In this document: piece by piece, positions 55,574 through 62,936 of the stretch
Layout of the letters: each line of letters starts with the position of its first letter
How positions within the stretch are numbered: position 1 is the first letter of the stretch
NCBI GenBank assembly: GCA_001689515.1
Contig: LUJR01000039.1
Span: 109,611-173,610 of the forward strand
Origin: Bacteroidales bacterium M7
GTDB lineage: Bacteria; Bacteroidota; Bacteroidia; Bacteroidales; Muribaculaceae
Direction: 5' to 3'
DNA: 64,000 nt
The notes under the pieces: generated by a model
What the model saw: only the letters and a program-made list of their open reading frames with translations
Told to the model about the DNA's origin: nothing
The model's database searches: none
Position numbers and translations under genes: made by a program

Positions 55574-56071
55574 TTAACTCCTCGCTTTAAACCTGTACCC
55601 GCGCTTGGCACTGCGGCGCTCCCGGCACTTCCACCTCTGATAGTGCTTGAACATCGCTTCCTCGCTCAGAGCCTCTATGCCGTAGCGGTGGCGGAAGATG
55701 CAGATCGAGTCTATGTAATTGATGCCGCGCAGATGTTTCTGCTCGTCAAGAAACGCATGCAGCTCAGCCCACATCAGCACACGCAGACGGTCAGCAAGCA
55801 CCTTGGATGCCCGCCCGGACAACCAGTTGTAACGCCGCGGATCCTTGCCTCCGCCTGCCCTTCCGTCCCTGCGGTCAGGCAATGCAATCGTAAGATTGCC
55901 GGCATCCACGGGCTTGGCATTTTCAGGGCGCAGACTCAGCAGGTCATAAAGCAGCACATAGATGTCCGAACTGTCAGGGAAACGGACGGCTCCCGCTTCA
56001 TCATCATGGTATTTGCCCCGGGCATACTGTGCCAGTACCTCCGGGACTTCAATCCTCGTAGTAATCATCAT
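55574..56071 (-). CDS. First gene of the late operon, unknown
   Basis: A 165-aa protein: an N-terminal region with DSSDIYVLLYDLLSLRPENAKP, a middle with GGGKDPRRYNWLSGRASKVLADRL, and a basic C terminus (RWKCRERRSAKRGYRFKARS) that could bind nucleic acid. It stands at the head of the late genes below a 700-bp repeat-rich gap, so a late regulator is possible. No family recognised. Confidence 0.6.
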   Translation of the reverse strand: MMITTRIEVPEVLAQYARGKYHDDEAGAVRFPDSSDIYVLLYDLLSLRPENAKPVDAGNLTIALPDRRDGRAGGGKDPRRYNWLSGRASKVLADRLRVLMWAELHAFLDEQKHLRGINYIDSICIFRHRYGIEALSEEAMFKHYQRWKCRERRSAKRGYRFKARS

Positions 56072-56164
56072 AGCAAGAAATTAAGACAGACGCGAATTTA
56101 TAAAATTTCTTAAAGTATATGAAATCCGCAGCGTTAATGTTTCATAAGGGAATTTTCGCCAGGA

Positions 56165-56485
56165 AAGTGTAATTTTTGCTGACGGTGGAGATATTTCGTA
56201 CAAAAAAGTGTAGATTCTGTAACAGCACCTATTAAAACCGTAACTCGCTGCTAATCAATACATACATTCATCAACGATGTTACATGACATAATTGTAACC
56301 GTGTGTAACAGCAACTGTAACACCAAAACCCTCTCCAAGACTGTCTAATTACCTCTTATTTTGTTACACTTTTTACACTTCTCTATATAAAGTTACAAAA
56401 ACAAAAGTGTAACAATAATAATGCCTCTCGCGCTCTGATTTTGGGATTTTTCGCCTGAAACCAATTGTGTTACACATTTACACTT
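56165..56485. repeat. Cluster of TGTAAC/GTTACA repeats
   Basis: In the 704-bp gap before cassette B, about a dozen copies of TGTAAC/GTTACA, or the related TTACACTT, occur in both orientations (for example 56303-56310, 56363-56369, 56407-56414 and the palindrome GTGTTACAC at 56467-56475). The region is AT-rich and has no gene. Iteron-type origin or a late-promoter activator site are the likeliest roles. Confidence 0.6.
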
Positions 56486-56711
56486 TTTTGTACCAAAAAT
56501 GGGGTGTGGGGCGAAATCACCGAGAGCCGTCAGAGGCAAGATTGCCACTCCAGGCGCAAATGTTAACGAAATGCCGATTTAATTCAGGTCCAAATGTTAA
56601 GATTGGCTAAAATAGCACACTGCCAGACATAATACTTTTATTTATTTCAACAATAAAAGAAGAAATGTATCTTTGGACATATCAACATATACGTGGGAAG
56701 CGAAAAAACAA

Positions 56712-56744
56712 ACAGGTGGCAAATCTTCTTGATTTTCCACCTGT
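56712..56744 (-). terminator. Terminator of cassette B
   Basis: An 8-bp ACAGGTGG/CCACCTGT stem; on the minus strand it is followed by TTGTTTTTTCG. It lies after the 76-aa gene and a TTTTACATT sequence, the same arrangement as cassettes A and C. Confidence 0.75.
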
Positions 56745-56775
56745 CATGGCAATGTAAAATGCCTACCGGATATTC

Positions 56776-57006
56776 CTATGATTCTTTGGCTGATGATAAA
56801 TATCGTTTGACATTTGACGGACTCAGAGCTTGCAGCAATGCACCGACATCGCGCAACTCTTCCTGATATGCACTAAAAGCCGTCTCATCCCTCAGACCGA
56901 TAGTATAAGCATAGACCATGACCAAAGATTCATATGCCTTGTCCATGGAATCAAAATATGGCATCACGGCAGGGATGACTGCCGTGGCGGGAATACCTCG
57001 TTTCAT
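56776..57006 (-). CDS. Terminal small protein of cassette B, unknown
   Basis: A 76-aa protein of the same family as the terminal proteins of A and C (AYESLVMVYAYTIGLRDETAF, then DVGALLQALSPSN). ATGA overlap with the 73-aa gene and a strong AAAGGAGG site fix the start. Confidence 0.72.
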   Translation of the reverse strand: MKRGIPATAVIPAVMPYFDSMDKAYESLVMVYAYTIGLRDETAFSAYQEELRDVGALLQALSPSNVKRYLSSAKES

Positions 57007-57224
57007 GCCTGACCTCCTTTCGCGCTGTCGGCGGGGTCGGTGATGTGGATGGTGACCGTACCGCCGTAGATGTTGAAGATGATGTGGCCGTCGGCGCGTA
57101 CCGTCGTAGCCACCGTGTCCATTTCCTCGCGGATGGTCTCGCCCAGCTCTATCATCAGGGCTGCCACCTTTGCCGAGGAACATGAGCGCGTGCGCTCCGC
57201 TGCATTGTTGTTTGTGTCTTGCAT
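57003..57224 (-). CDS. First small protein of cassette B (73 aa)
   Basis: A 73-aa protein differing from the cassette A copy at four positions near the C terminus. Its ATG lies 2 nt behind the leader word a'' and has no Shine-Dalgarno, while the next gene has a strong one. This is the same layout as in A and C, pointing to control of initiation by the leader. Confidence 0.75.
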   Translation of the reverse strand: MQDTNNNAAERTRSCSSAKVAALMIELGETIREEMDTVATTVRADGHIIFNIYGGTVTIHITDPADSAKGGQA

Positions 57225-57439
57225 GTGCTTGTTGGTTTTAGCTTATAGACAGAAAAACGGCTGTCATATCCCGTTCGCTAAAACCAACAAGCACCGCTCC
57301 GAAGAGCAATAATTGTATGCGGATATGGCAGCCGTATAGGCTTGTATGTAATCAGGGCATAAAAATAGCCCGTGACTTGTGATGTCCGAGCAATTGACCG
57401 ATGCCCGACGGAAGCGGATTACCGCTTGTTAGTTTTAGC
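57225..57439 (-). ncRNA. Leader RNA of cassette B (candidate pseudoknot switch)
   Basis: In transcript order: a (57424-57439), a conserved central region with a GGGC/GCCC hairpin, b (57321-57334), a short hairpin, a' (57277-57292), b' (57258-57271) and a'' (57227-57242). The a'/a'' pairing is a perfect 16 bp, and a/a' has one G-U. The b/b' stem has one C-A mismatch. The word sequence differs from that of cassette A although much of the surrounding sequence is identical. The 351-bp gap also contains two divergent promoters. Confidence 0.68.
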
Positions 57440-57444
57440 AATGG

Positions 57445-57475
57445 CAAAAGTAAGGGAAATTTCGGAAACTGCAAA
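57445..57475 (-). promoter_or_regulatory. Promoter of cassette B
   Basis: On the minus strand, TTTG (57472-57475), a 19-bp spacer and TACTTTTG (57445-57452). The start falls at word a. Confidence 0.75.
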
Positions 57476-57502
57476 ATTTTTTCAAAAAAATACATTTACA
57501 AT

Positions 57503-57533
57503 TTTGTTATTTACAAAATTATTACTACCTTTG
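57503..57533 (+). promoter_or_regulatory. Divergent promoter, block B
   Basis: TTTG (57503-57506), a 19-bp spacer and TACCTTTG (57526-57533), driving the 40-aa and DUF5053-like genes. After the -7 box both blocks continue TAGTGTAAG. Confidence 0.8.
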
Positions 57534-57575
57534 TAGTGTAAGATTAACCCAAACAAGAAAGGAGGTGTATATGAC

Positions 57576-57698
57576 ATGACACACAAAAAATGGTTGATTT
57601 CCCGAATACTCGACCTACTTGCAATGATAGAGAATAAGAGAAATCAACCGACAGTCAACCAAATCAGAGCTCTGCTCTACATCTTAGCAGATGATTAA
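57576..57698 (+). CDS. Small helical protein, block B (40 aa)
   Basis: A 40-aa protein (MTHKKWLISRILDLLAMIE, then NKRNQPTVNQIRALLYILADD) homologous to the 41-aa protein of block A. The AAAGGAGG site is better spaced for an ATG 5 nt upstream, which encodes only Met-Thr before a TGA overlapping this start. Reinitiation from that mini-ORF may tune expression. A GC hairpin (57706-57724) follows before the DUF5053-like gene. Confidence 0.6.
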   Translation: MTHKKWLISRILDLLAMIENKRNQPTVNQIRALLYILADD

Positions 57699-57750
57699 CA
57701 AAGGACCCCGGGTGACAGACGGGGGCAAATTTAATAAATTTCCTTATAAC

Positions 57751-58083
57751 ATGGCAGACAAGAAGATTACATTTGAAGAATTATGCGACCCCGAAATCAG
57801 ACGCGCCCAGCATGTGACCATCAAATCAGGGGCGGTGTGGGTCGCGTTCCTTGAACTTAAGGGATTGCTCAACAAATCACAGCTCGCACGTCAGTATTTC
57901 CACAAGACGCATGCGTGGCTCTCTCAGAAGCTCAACAGCAACATGGTGCTCAACCGCCAGAAAGGATTTACACAAGAGGAATACCACCAGTTAGCGGAAG
58001 CCTTCAGGGACATAGCGCGCCGACTCGAGGCGCATGCCGACGAGATAGACGCGGCTGCCCCCGACGGCTCAACAGACGACTGA
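57751..58083 (+). CDS. DUF5053-like small regulator, copy 4
   Basis: A 110-aa protein matching copy 1 in length and C terminus (HADEIDAAAPDGSTDD identical), with core NKSQLARQYFHKTHAWLSQKLN and FTQEEYHQLAEAF. The N-terminal 30 residues differ clearly from copy 1, so the two may have different targets. The frame is open 20 codons upstream, but this ATG gives the 110-aa length shared with copy 1. Confidence 0.75.
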   Translation: MADKKITFEELCDPEIRRAQHVTIKSGAVWVAFLELKGLLNKSQLARQYFHKTHAWLSQKLNSNMVLNRQKGFTQEEYHQLAEAFRDIARRLEAHADEIDAAAPDGSTDD

Positions 58084-58109
58084 CCGCGCCCAATCAGAGC
58101 ACACACATC

Positions 58110-58148
58110 AACGCCCTGCCTCCAGCCACATCGCGGAGGCAGGGCGTT
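58110..58148 (+). terminator. Terminator after DUF5053-like copy 4
   Basis: A 14-bp stem (58110-58123 with 58135-58148), 11-nt loop. The first ten bases of each arm match the terminator after copy 1. Confidence 0.8.
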
Positions 58149-58270
58149 TCGTGCCATATATATGTCGCTGTATGTCATATCAACATATGTTTTATGCGAA
58201 AAATCCCCCGCGCCATCACGGCGCAGGGGAAACCAACTTGCATTATCAATAACATTCCGAATAGAAATGC

Positions 58271-58612
58271 TCATATTATATCTTTGTCATTTTCCTTGCT
58301 TCCGTCTGATGGTGCATCTCCTGTCATGGCACTTTGCAGCTTGAGTGTTTCGGATGCCAGATAGAATATCTTTCGGAATGGCTCGGAGCTTACTGCTTCG
58401 GTAGCCACCGCAGCAGCCACAACTTCAGCGAGACCCACCACACTTCCGCCGACATTACGGCTATCTGTGACGACTAAGAATGCTCCACGGTTTTGCTCAT
58501 CCATGGAGACCCAGCGCGATAACTTTTTGAATATATCCCTCGACAGGTCTTCCGTGCTGCAATCAGCTACCACAGCACTTGAGGATTCTTTTACAATATT
58601 TTCTTGAGACAT
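58271..58612 (-). CDS. Early protein, tandem paralogue 1
   Basis: A 113-aa protein sharing its N terminus (MSQENIV-ESSSAV-ADCS) and middle (DEQNRGAFLVVTD) with the next gene upstream. It is the last gene of the early leftward operon. No motif recognised. Confidence 0.65.
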   Translation of the reverse strand: MSQENIVKESSSAVVADCSTEDLSRDIFKKLSRWVSMDEQNRGAFLVVTDSRNVGGSVVGLAEVVAAAVATEAVSSEPFRKIFYLASETLKLQSAMTGDAPSDGSKENDKDII

Positions 58613-58680
58613 AGTAATATAGTGTTAAATGGTTGATGGTTTCAGGAATCAGAAAAGCAAATGCTCACATTATATCTTTG

Positions 58681-59010
58681 TCATTTTCTTTGCTTCCGTC
58701 TGATATCGTGAGCGAGGGCTATGGTGTTTTGCTGCTTGGCTGCTTCGGCTTCTGCCTCACGTATAATCTCCCGAATTGGCGAACGTGCCATCAAATGCCG
58801 TGTCATCGTCTCAACCAAGACGCGATGACGACCAACCGGAGCACCATATACACCGACTTCATCGGCGGTGATTAAGATCGCGCCTCGGTTCTGATCATCA
58901 AGACGTGCCCAAGCCTCAATCTTGTCGGCAAGCTGGAGCATCAAATCTTGAGCACTGCAATCAGCTTCCACAGCACTTGAGGATTCATTTACAATATTTT
59001 CTTGAGACAT
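58681..59010 (-). CDS. Early protein, tandem paralogue 2
   Basis: A 109-aa paralogue of the 113-aa protein (DDQNRGAILITADEVG), with a more charged helical end (IREIIREAEAEAAKQQN). Flanking sequence around the 3' ends is also duplicated. Function unknown. Confidence 0.65.
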   Translation of the reverse strand: MSQENIVNESSSAVEADCSAQDLMLQLADKIEAWARLDDQNRGAILITADEVGVYGAPVGRHRVLVETMTRHLMARSPIREIIREAEAEAAKQQNTIALAHDIRRKQRK

Positions 59011-59046
59011 AGTTATATCGAGTTAAATGGTTGACAGTTTCAGGAA

Positions 59047-59559
59047 TCAGAAAAGCGAGGGCTGTGGGTCGGTGCGTTCCTTGGCGAGTGCCGTAAGTTT
59101 CTCGTCTATCTCGCGTATCTCTGATTTGATCACGCGCGACTGCTCGAGCAGCTGACCGCGTTCGCGCAGCAGGTCAGCCTCGAGGCGCGACCGCTCGGCA
59201 GCCTTAAGCGCCGCACCGACAAAATGCTGCCACAATACATCGTAGCACTCGCGACGATACGCGATGACAGACGCACGGCTTTCCTCGTTTACGTTTTTCG
59301 GGTTGATCGAAAACAACCATCCGAACACGTAACGAATAGGGATACAAAACATCTCATACTTCTTGCCATCGGCACCAGCCGAGGGGCTGAGCACCCCGAC
59401 TGGTGCCAAAAATTCATCATTCTGGATTTTGTCGCGCTGCGCCTTAGCATCTATGCCGATAGCATTGCAGATAGGAGTGACAGGCAGATAAGTCTCGCCG
59501 TCCTTTTCAACGGTCACGATGTCGATGCCGTTGATCCTGGTGATTGGGTTGGGATTCAT
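59047..59559 (-). CDS. Phage antirepressor N-terminal domain protein
   Basis: A 170-aa protein with the P22-type antirepressor N domain: VEKDGETYLPVTPICNAIGIDAKAQRDKI, then MFCIPIRYVFGWLFSINPKNV. A charged C-terminal coiled coil (LEADLLRERGQLLEQSRVIKSEI) replaces the usual KilA or ANT domain. Such proteins often inactivate repressors or bind DNA during induction. It lies in the early operon opposite the repressor. Confidence 0.85.
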   Translation of the reverse strand: MNPNPITRINGIDIVTVEKDGETYLPVTPICNAIGIDAKAQRDKIQNDEFLAPVGVLSPSAGADGKKYEMFCIPIRYVFGWLFSINPKNVNEESRASVIAYRRECYDVLWQHFVGAALKAAERSRLEADLLRERGQLLEQSRVIKSEIREIDEKLTALAKERTDPQPSLF

Positions 59560-59570
59560 GTGTGTTGATA

Positions 59571-59936
59571 TTATAGGGTGGATATATTCGCAGGGGTTAG
59601 CGACAGTATGCGTATATAGCCGAGCTGCTCTATGGCGCGGAGGTCGGGCAGATCAGCCTCGGCGACGGGAAAACGGCTGTGCCAGTTAACGGTGATGCCC
59701 TCTATGCCGAAGCGTTGCTTAATGCGAGCCACCTTGCCGCCGTAGCCTCCCAGGATAGCACGTCGTTGCCATTCTATCCACACACTGTATTTTGTGGCCT
59801 CTCCGGGAGTCGAACCCGGGCGAAGGCTTGCCGCGTCCGCGCCGTTGAGGCCATGATGTGCAGCCGGAACCTTCACAGGCTCACGGCTGCATTTGGCAGA
59901 AAAGCCATCAGTCATCACAGTAATTAAACTACTCAT
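59571..59936 (-). CDS. Early protein overlapping a tRNA-like sequence
   Basis: A 121-aa ORF. The C-terminal part (YSVWIEWQRRAILGGYGGKVARIKQRFGIEGI) looks like a real protein. The middle (GLNGADAASLRPGSTPGEAT) is encoded by a tRNA-like sequence and has the look of translated tRNA. The true start could be a GTG after it (the Val of YSVW). Function unknown. Confidence 0.5.
   Translation of the reverse strand: MSSLITVMTDGFSAKCSREPVKVPAAHHGLNGADAASLRPGSTPGEATKYSVWIEWQRRAILGGYGGKVARIKQRFGIEGITVNWHSRFPVAEADLPDLRAIEQLGYIRILSLTPANISTL
59796..59852 (-). other. tRNA-like structure or tRNA remnant
   Basis: On the minus strand, a 6-bp acceptor-like stem GGCCTC/GAGGCC encloses a perfect T-arm (5-bp stem 59803-59807 with 59815-59819, canonical loop TTCGACT) in correct tRNA geometry. 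Only 26 nt lie where D-arm, anticodon arm and variable loop should be, so it is not a normal tRNA. A 3' CCA is not exact. Confidence 0.5.
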
Positions 59937-59942
59937 ATATCG

Positions 59943-62783
59943 TCAAAATGGAAGGTCATCCTCAGGGCGGTCATCATCGCTAAACAATTTCGATGATGGT
60001 TGTGCTGCCTGTTTATCAGCCATATCTTCGGTCTCGGCTTTACATAAATCCGGGACACTCTTTATATAATAGTGTTCTACTATTACCGTGCGGTTAGGAT
60101 TGAAACGGTCTGCTACCCGTCGGGTGATGCGTCCATCAGTATGGGATATTGACGGTGGATTGAACTCGGCTATCCATGGGCATATAGAGCAGAATGCTTT
60201 TAGGGACTTTGTGAAGGCATGCGGTGAAACCTTCTTTGCACTTGCCTGTGTCTCATAATCAGACATAACCTGGTCTTTTCGCAACTCAGTATCAAGATTA
60301 TTTGACTCTCTGGAGAAGTAGACATTAGCCCACTCCTCAAATCCAGCAAGCATCATCTGCTTCTTGGACCTTACCATGATATTCTCCATGTCAGGCTCGA
60401 GCTTCATATTGAGCGGAGCCACAGACAAATAAAACCTCAAGCACTGCATCCAGAAATTAAGATCGGCATTCCACAAGTTCTCAGGATAGTCGTTGGTAAG
60501 CAGCTGTCCAGGATAGCCGAGATCGTCAGCAATATTGCGCGATTCGCGGTAGTCGTTGCCCTCACTTTGGGCATGGTAGTAGTCGGAATTGCTGACAAAC
60601 AGTATTCGCCGGCGTGTAGATCCTGAAAAGTCAGGCAGAGCATAATTCGTTGCCAGCACGAATTTAGGACTTGAGCTGAAATCCATTTCATAGGCGTTCT
60701 CCTGCTTGCGGTTGACATTGAGTGATCCTGTAATCAGATTATAGAGCCGGTCCACAGGGAAACGAGGAATTATATCGTCAACGAAAACAAGGCGTGTCTC
60801 GTCATTTATCATCGAGAAAGCGAAATCGCCGTCCAATACCTTGTAGTTTCGACCGTCCATCTCCACCTTGGGAAGTATGCGCGAAATGGCATTTATCAGA
60901 AACGACTTGCCACTACCACCATTGGCAACTCCCTGATCAGAGATAGTGTTATCCATAAGGAATGGAGCCCATGGGCGCGTCAATGACTTAAATCTATGCA
61001 ACAGATAACCTATCGCGAATATCTTGTTAATAAGGCTCTTTTTCTGGATGCGTATTTCATCCTCAGTCAGCATAGGACCGGCAATGTCGAAGTGATGTGC
61101 CTCCCGATATTTAGCCGCTTCTTCAGGCGGCAAAGCGTCCATGCTCTCCTCTAATTCCTTGCGCCAGTATATGCGAGAGGCGTTAACTAAATACCTGAAA
61201 TAGTATGAAGGCATCGCTTTGATTTCAATGTCATAACTGTCGGGGTTGCGCGGATCTGTCGATGTTATATCAAACATATCAGGCAGCGGTGAGAATTTAT
61301 GCCGTATCAATGATTTCTCCCGCACATAACGGCCGTTGAGCACCTTGCGGATGTCAAGTTTCTCTATGCCGTCGGCTGTCACTTCCACTGAGCAACCGTC
61401 AAAATAGAAGGTCTGTGATGTAGATGTGCTGTCTGAAAAATCAAGCCTGACAGGTGACAGCAGATCCGATCCTTTGGAGCCAAGCAACTCAGTGGTCATG
61501 ATGGCTCGACGCAGACGGTCGGGACGACCTGTCTCCAAAGCCCATCGCTTCACGAACTCCCTTGCCGAGCGCATAGATACGGTCTTTACCACGTTGGCAT
61601 CAATCCTGATTATCTCATCAGTAGGCTCTCCTCTTTCATCAGCCAGCAGATGAAATCCGCTCAAACGCAGAAATTCAGCCAAAGCCTCCGCGTTGATGTT
61701 GTAGACATCGCCTTTCTTTTTCTCCCATGTCTTGGTCCAGAATATGGCAGGGGTAGCCGTCGCCAGCAGCTCCTTGAAATCGCTCCTATAGGGGCGCAAC
61801 TCGTTCCAATCTCTGAAGTCCTTACGTGGCTTTCCTCGGTTATCAAGATAGGTGGTCAGCCATTCAGGCAGCCATATCGTGCGTATGTCTATGAATTTAA
61901 GAGCAAGCTCGGCACCGCGTCTACGCCCTGTCTGATCCAGATCAGGTATGTTGTAGAGTACATCCACATATTTCATCAGCTCGGTATATTCATCAACCGA
62001 CAGATTGTAAGTTTCCGAATTGAACCACAACGGATAATATCCCATTGACTTAACACACAGGCTGTCACGTTCGCCCGAGCATATGATTGCCTCAGGAATT
62101 TTCTTCGGTCTGTACTTGGCATTTTCATTGCCAGGATCCGTCCTGAACCGCTTCTCCTCCTCGTCATTGAGAGCTTTATACGCGGCTATCAGCTCGTGAA
62201 GCCCGTTAGTGTATTCTCTCGGTTTCTTACCTGCCGGTCTATACGAAAACCGCCATTGCTTGTCAGGATTGAGCGGTTCGTAGACTTTATAAAACACATC
62301 CTCATTATCACCCTTGTCCGTAAACCGACATTCTCGCATAAATATCGGAAAATTTCCGGTGGAATACCTATAAGTTATTTCGCCGTTCTTCACCGTAGCG
62401 ACATACTGACATGAGTGCCAGTTGAGCGCATCGCAATCGCCCTGCGTGACGGAAGGACCCATCACTTTCAGCTCTTCGTCTGTAAATGCTTCCTTGAACT
62501 CCCAAAAACAGTCACCGTCTTTACGATCTCCAGCAGGTGTCTTGCGGATGTCGGGTTTATTTACCGATTTGTCAAGGCTGTCAGTAACGCCGAATTTCTG
62601 TGCCAGATCCAAAATAGCCTCACCGAAGCGAAGCCCGGTCTCACGCATGTGTACCGTCAGAGGGTCTACACCCTTTCCATCGTCACCAAAATCAGCAAGA
62701 ATCCACACACGGTATTGGTTGCGGTTATATAGCTTCACACGTGCAGAAGGTGTGCGCTCTCCTGGACGTGCCTTGAATGGCAT
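59943..62783 (-). CDS. Primase-helicase replication protein
   Basis: A 946-aa replication protein. N-terminal primase-type domain (KARPGERTPSARV, then VWILADFGDDG). A TOPRIM-like region (PEAIICSGERDSLCVKS, then DVLYNIPDLDQTGRRRG) sits near residue 250. The SF3-type helicase has Walker A (GGSGKS), Walker B (RLVFVDDI) and FVLATNYALPDF with an arginine finger region (STRRRILFV). It should initiate phage DNA replication. The first 30 or so residues of the family are missing from this frame and occur just upstream in another frame. Confidence 0.88.
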   Translation of the reverse strand: MPFKARPGERTPSARVKLYNRNQYRVWILADFGDDGKGVDPLTVHMRETGLRFGEAILDLAQKFGVTDSLDKSVNKPDIRKTPAGDRKDGDCFWEFKEAFTDEELKVMGPSVTQGDCDALNWHSCQYVATVKNGEITYRYSTGNFPIFMRECRFTDKGDNEDVFYKVYEPLNPDKQWRFSYRPAGKKPREYTNGLHELIAAYKALNDEEEKRFRTDPGNENAKYRPKKIPEAIICSGERDSLCVKSMGYYPLWFNSETYNLSVDEYTELMKYVDVLYNIPDLDQTGRRRGAELALKFIDIRTIWLPEWLTTYLDNRGKPRKDFRDWNELRPYRSDFKELLATATPAIFWTKTWEKKKGDVYNINAEALAEFLRLSGFHLLADERGEPTDEIIRIDANVVKTVSMRSAREFVKRWALETGRPDRLRRAIMTTELLGSKGSDLLSPVRLDFSDSTSTSQTFYFDGCSVEVTADGIEKLDIRKVLNGRYVREKSLIRHKFSPLPDMFDITSTDPRNPDSYDIEIKAMPSYYFRYLVNASRIYWRKELEESMDALPPEEAAKYREAHHFDIAGPMLTEDEIRIQKKSLINKIFAIGYLLHRFKSLTRPWAPFLMDNTISDQGVANGGSGKSFLINAISRILPKVEMDGRNYKVLDGDFAFSMINDETRLVFVDDIIPRFPVDRLYNLITGSLNVNRKQENAYEMDFSSSPKFVLATNYALPDFSGSTRRRILFVSNSDYYHAQSEGNDYRESRNIADDLGYPGQLLTNDYPENLWNADLNFWMQCLRFYLSVAPLNMKLEPDMENIMVRSKKQMMLAGFEEWANVYFSRESNNLDTELRKDQVMSDYETQASAKKVSPHAFTKSLKAFCSICPWIAEFNPPSISHTDGRITRRVADRFNPNRTVIVEHYYIKSVPDLCKAETEDMADKQAAQPSSKLFSDDDRPEDDLPF

Positions 62784-62788
62784 GTTCT

Positions 62789-62878
62789 TTACTGCTGCTC
62801 CCTTACATCAGGATAATGCAGCGCAAGAATATCCAGACCGCTATCCGTTGCCTCATATAATTTTTGTACTGGTATCAT
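62789..62878 (-). CDS. Detached N terminus of the primase (frame break)
   Basis: A 29-aa ORF (YEATDSGLDILALHYPDVR) matching the usual start of Bacteroidetes phage primases. A -1 shift near 62800-62803 would join it smoothly to the main frame, giving PDVR-(G)-AAVKNMPFKARPGERTPSA. It may be a real mutation, a sequencing error or a programmed shift; the main ORF can start alone at its own ATG. Confidence 0.6.
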   Translation of the reverse strand: MIPVQKLYEATDSGLDILALHYPDVREQQ

Positions 62879-62936
62879 TGGCTTCGATTCTGTGATGTGA
62901 TGTCAAATTTAGAGTCAGTTTCTCATGGTACAAAGG

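Noticed and set aside
57007..57183. Same kind of extension before the 76-aa gene
   Set aside because: Shadow of the 73-aa gene; the strong ribosome site fixes the shorter start.
59796..59852. Functional phage tRNA gene
   Set aside because: Too short to hold D and anticodon arms, no clear anticodon loop and no exact CCA.
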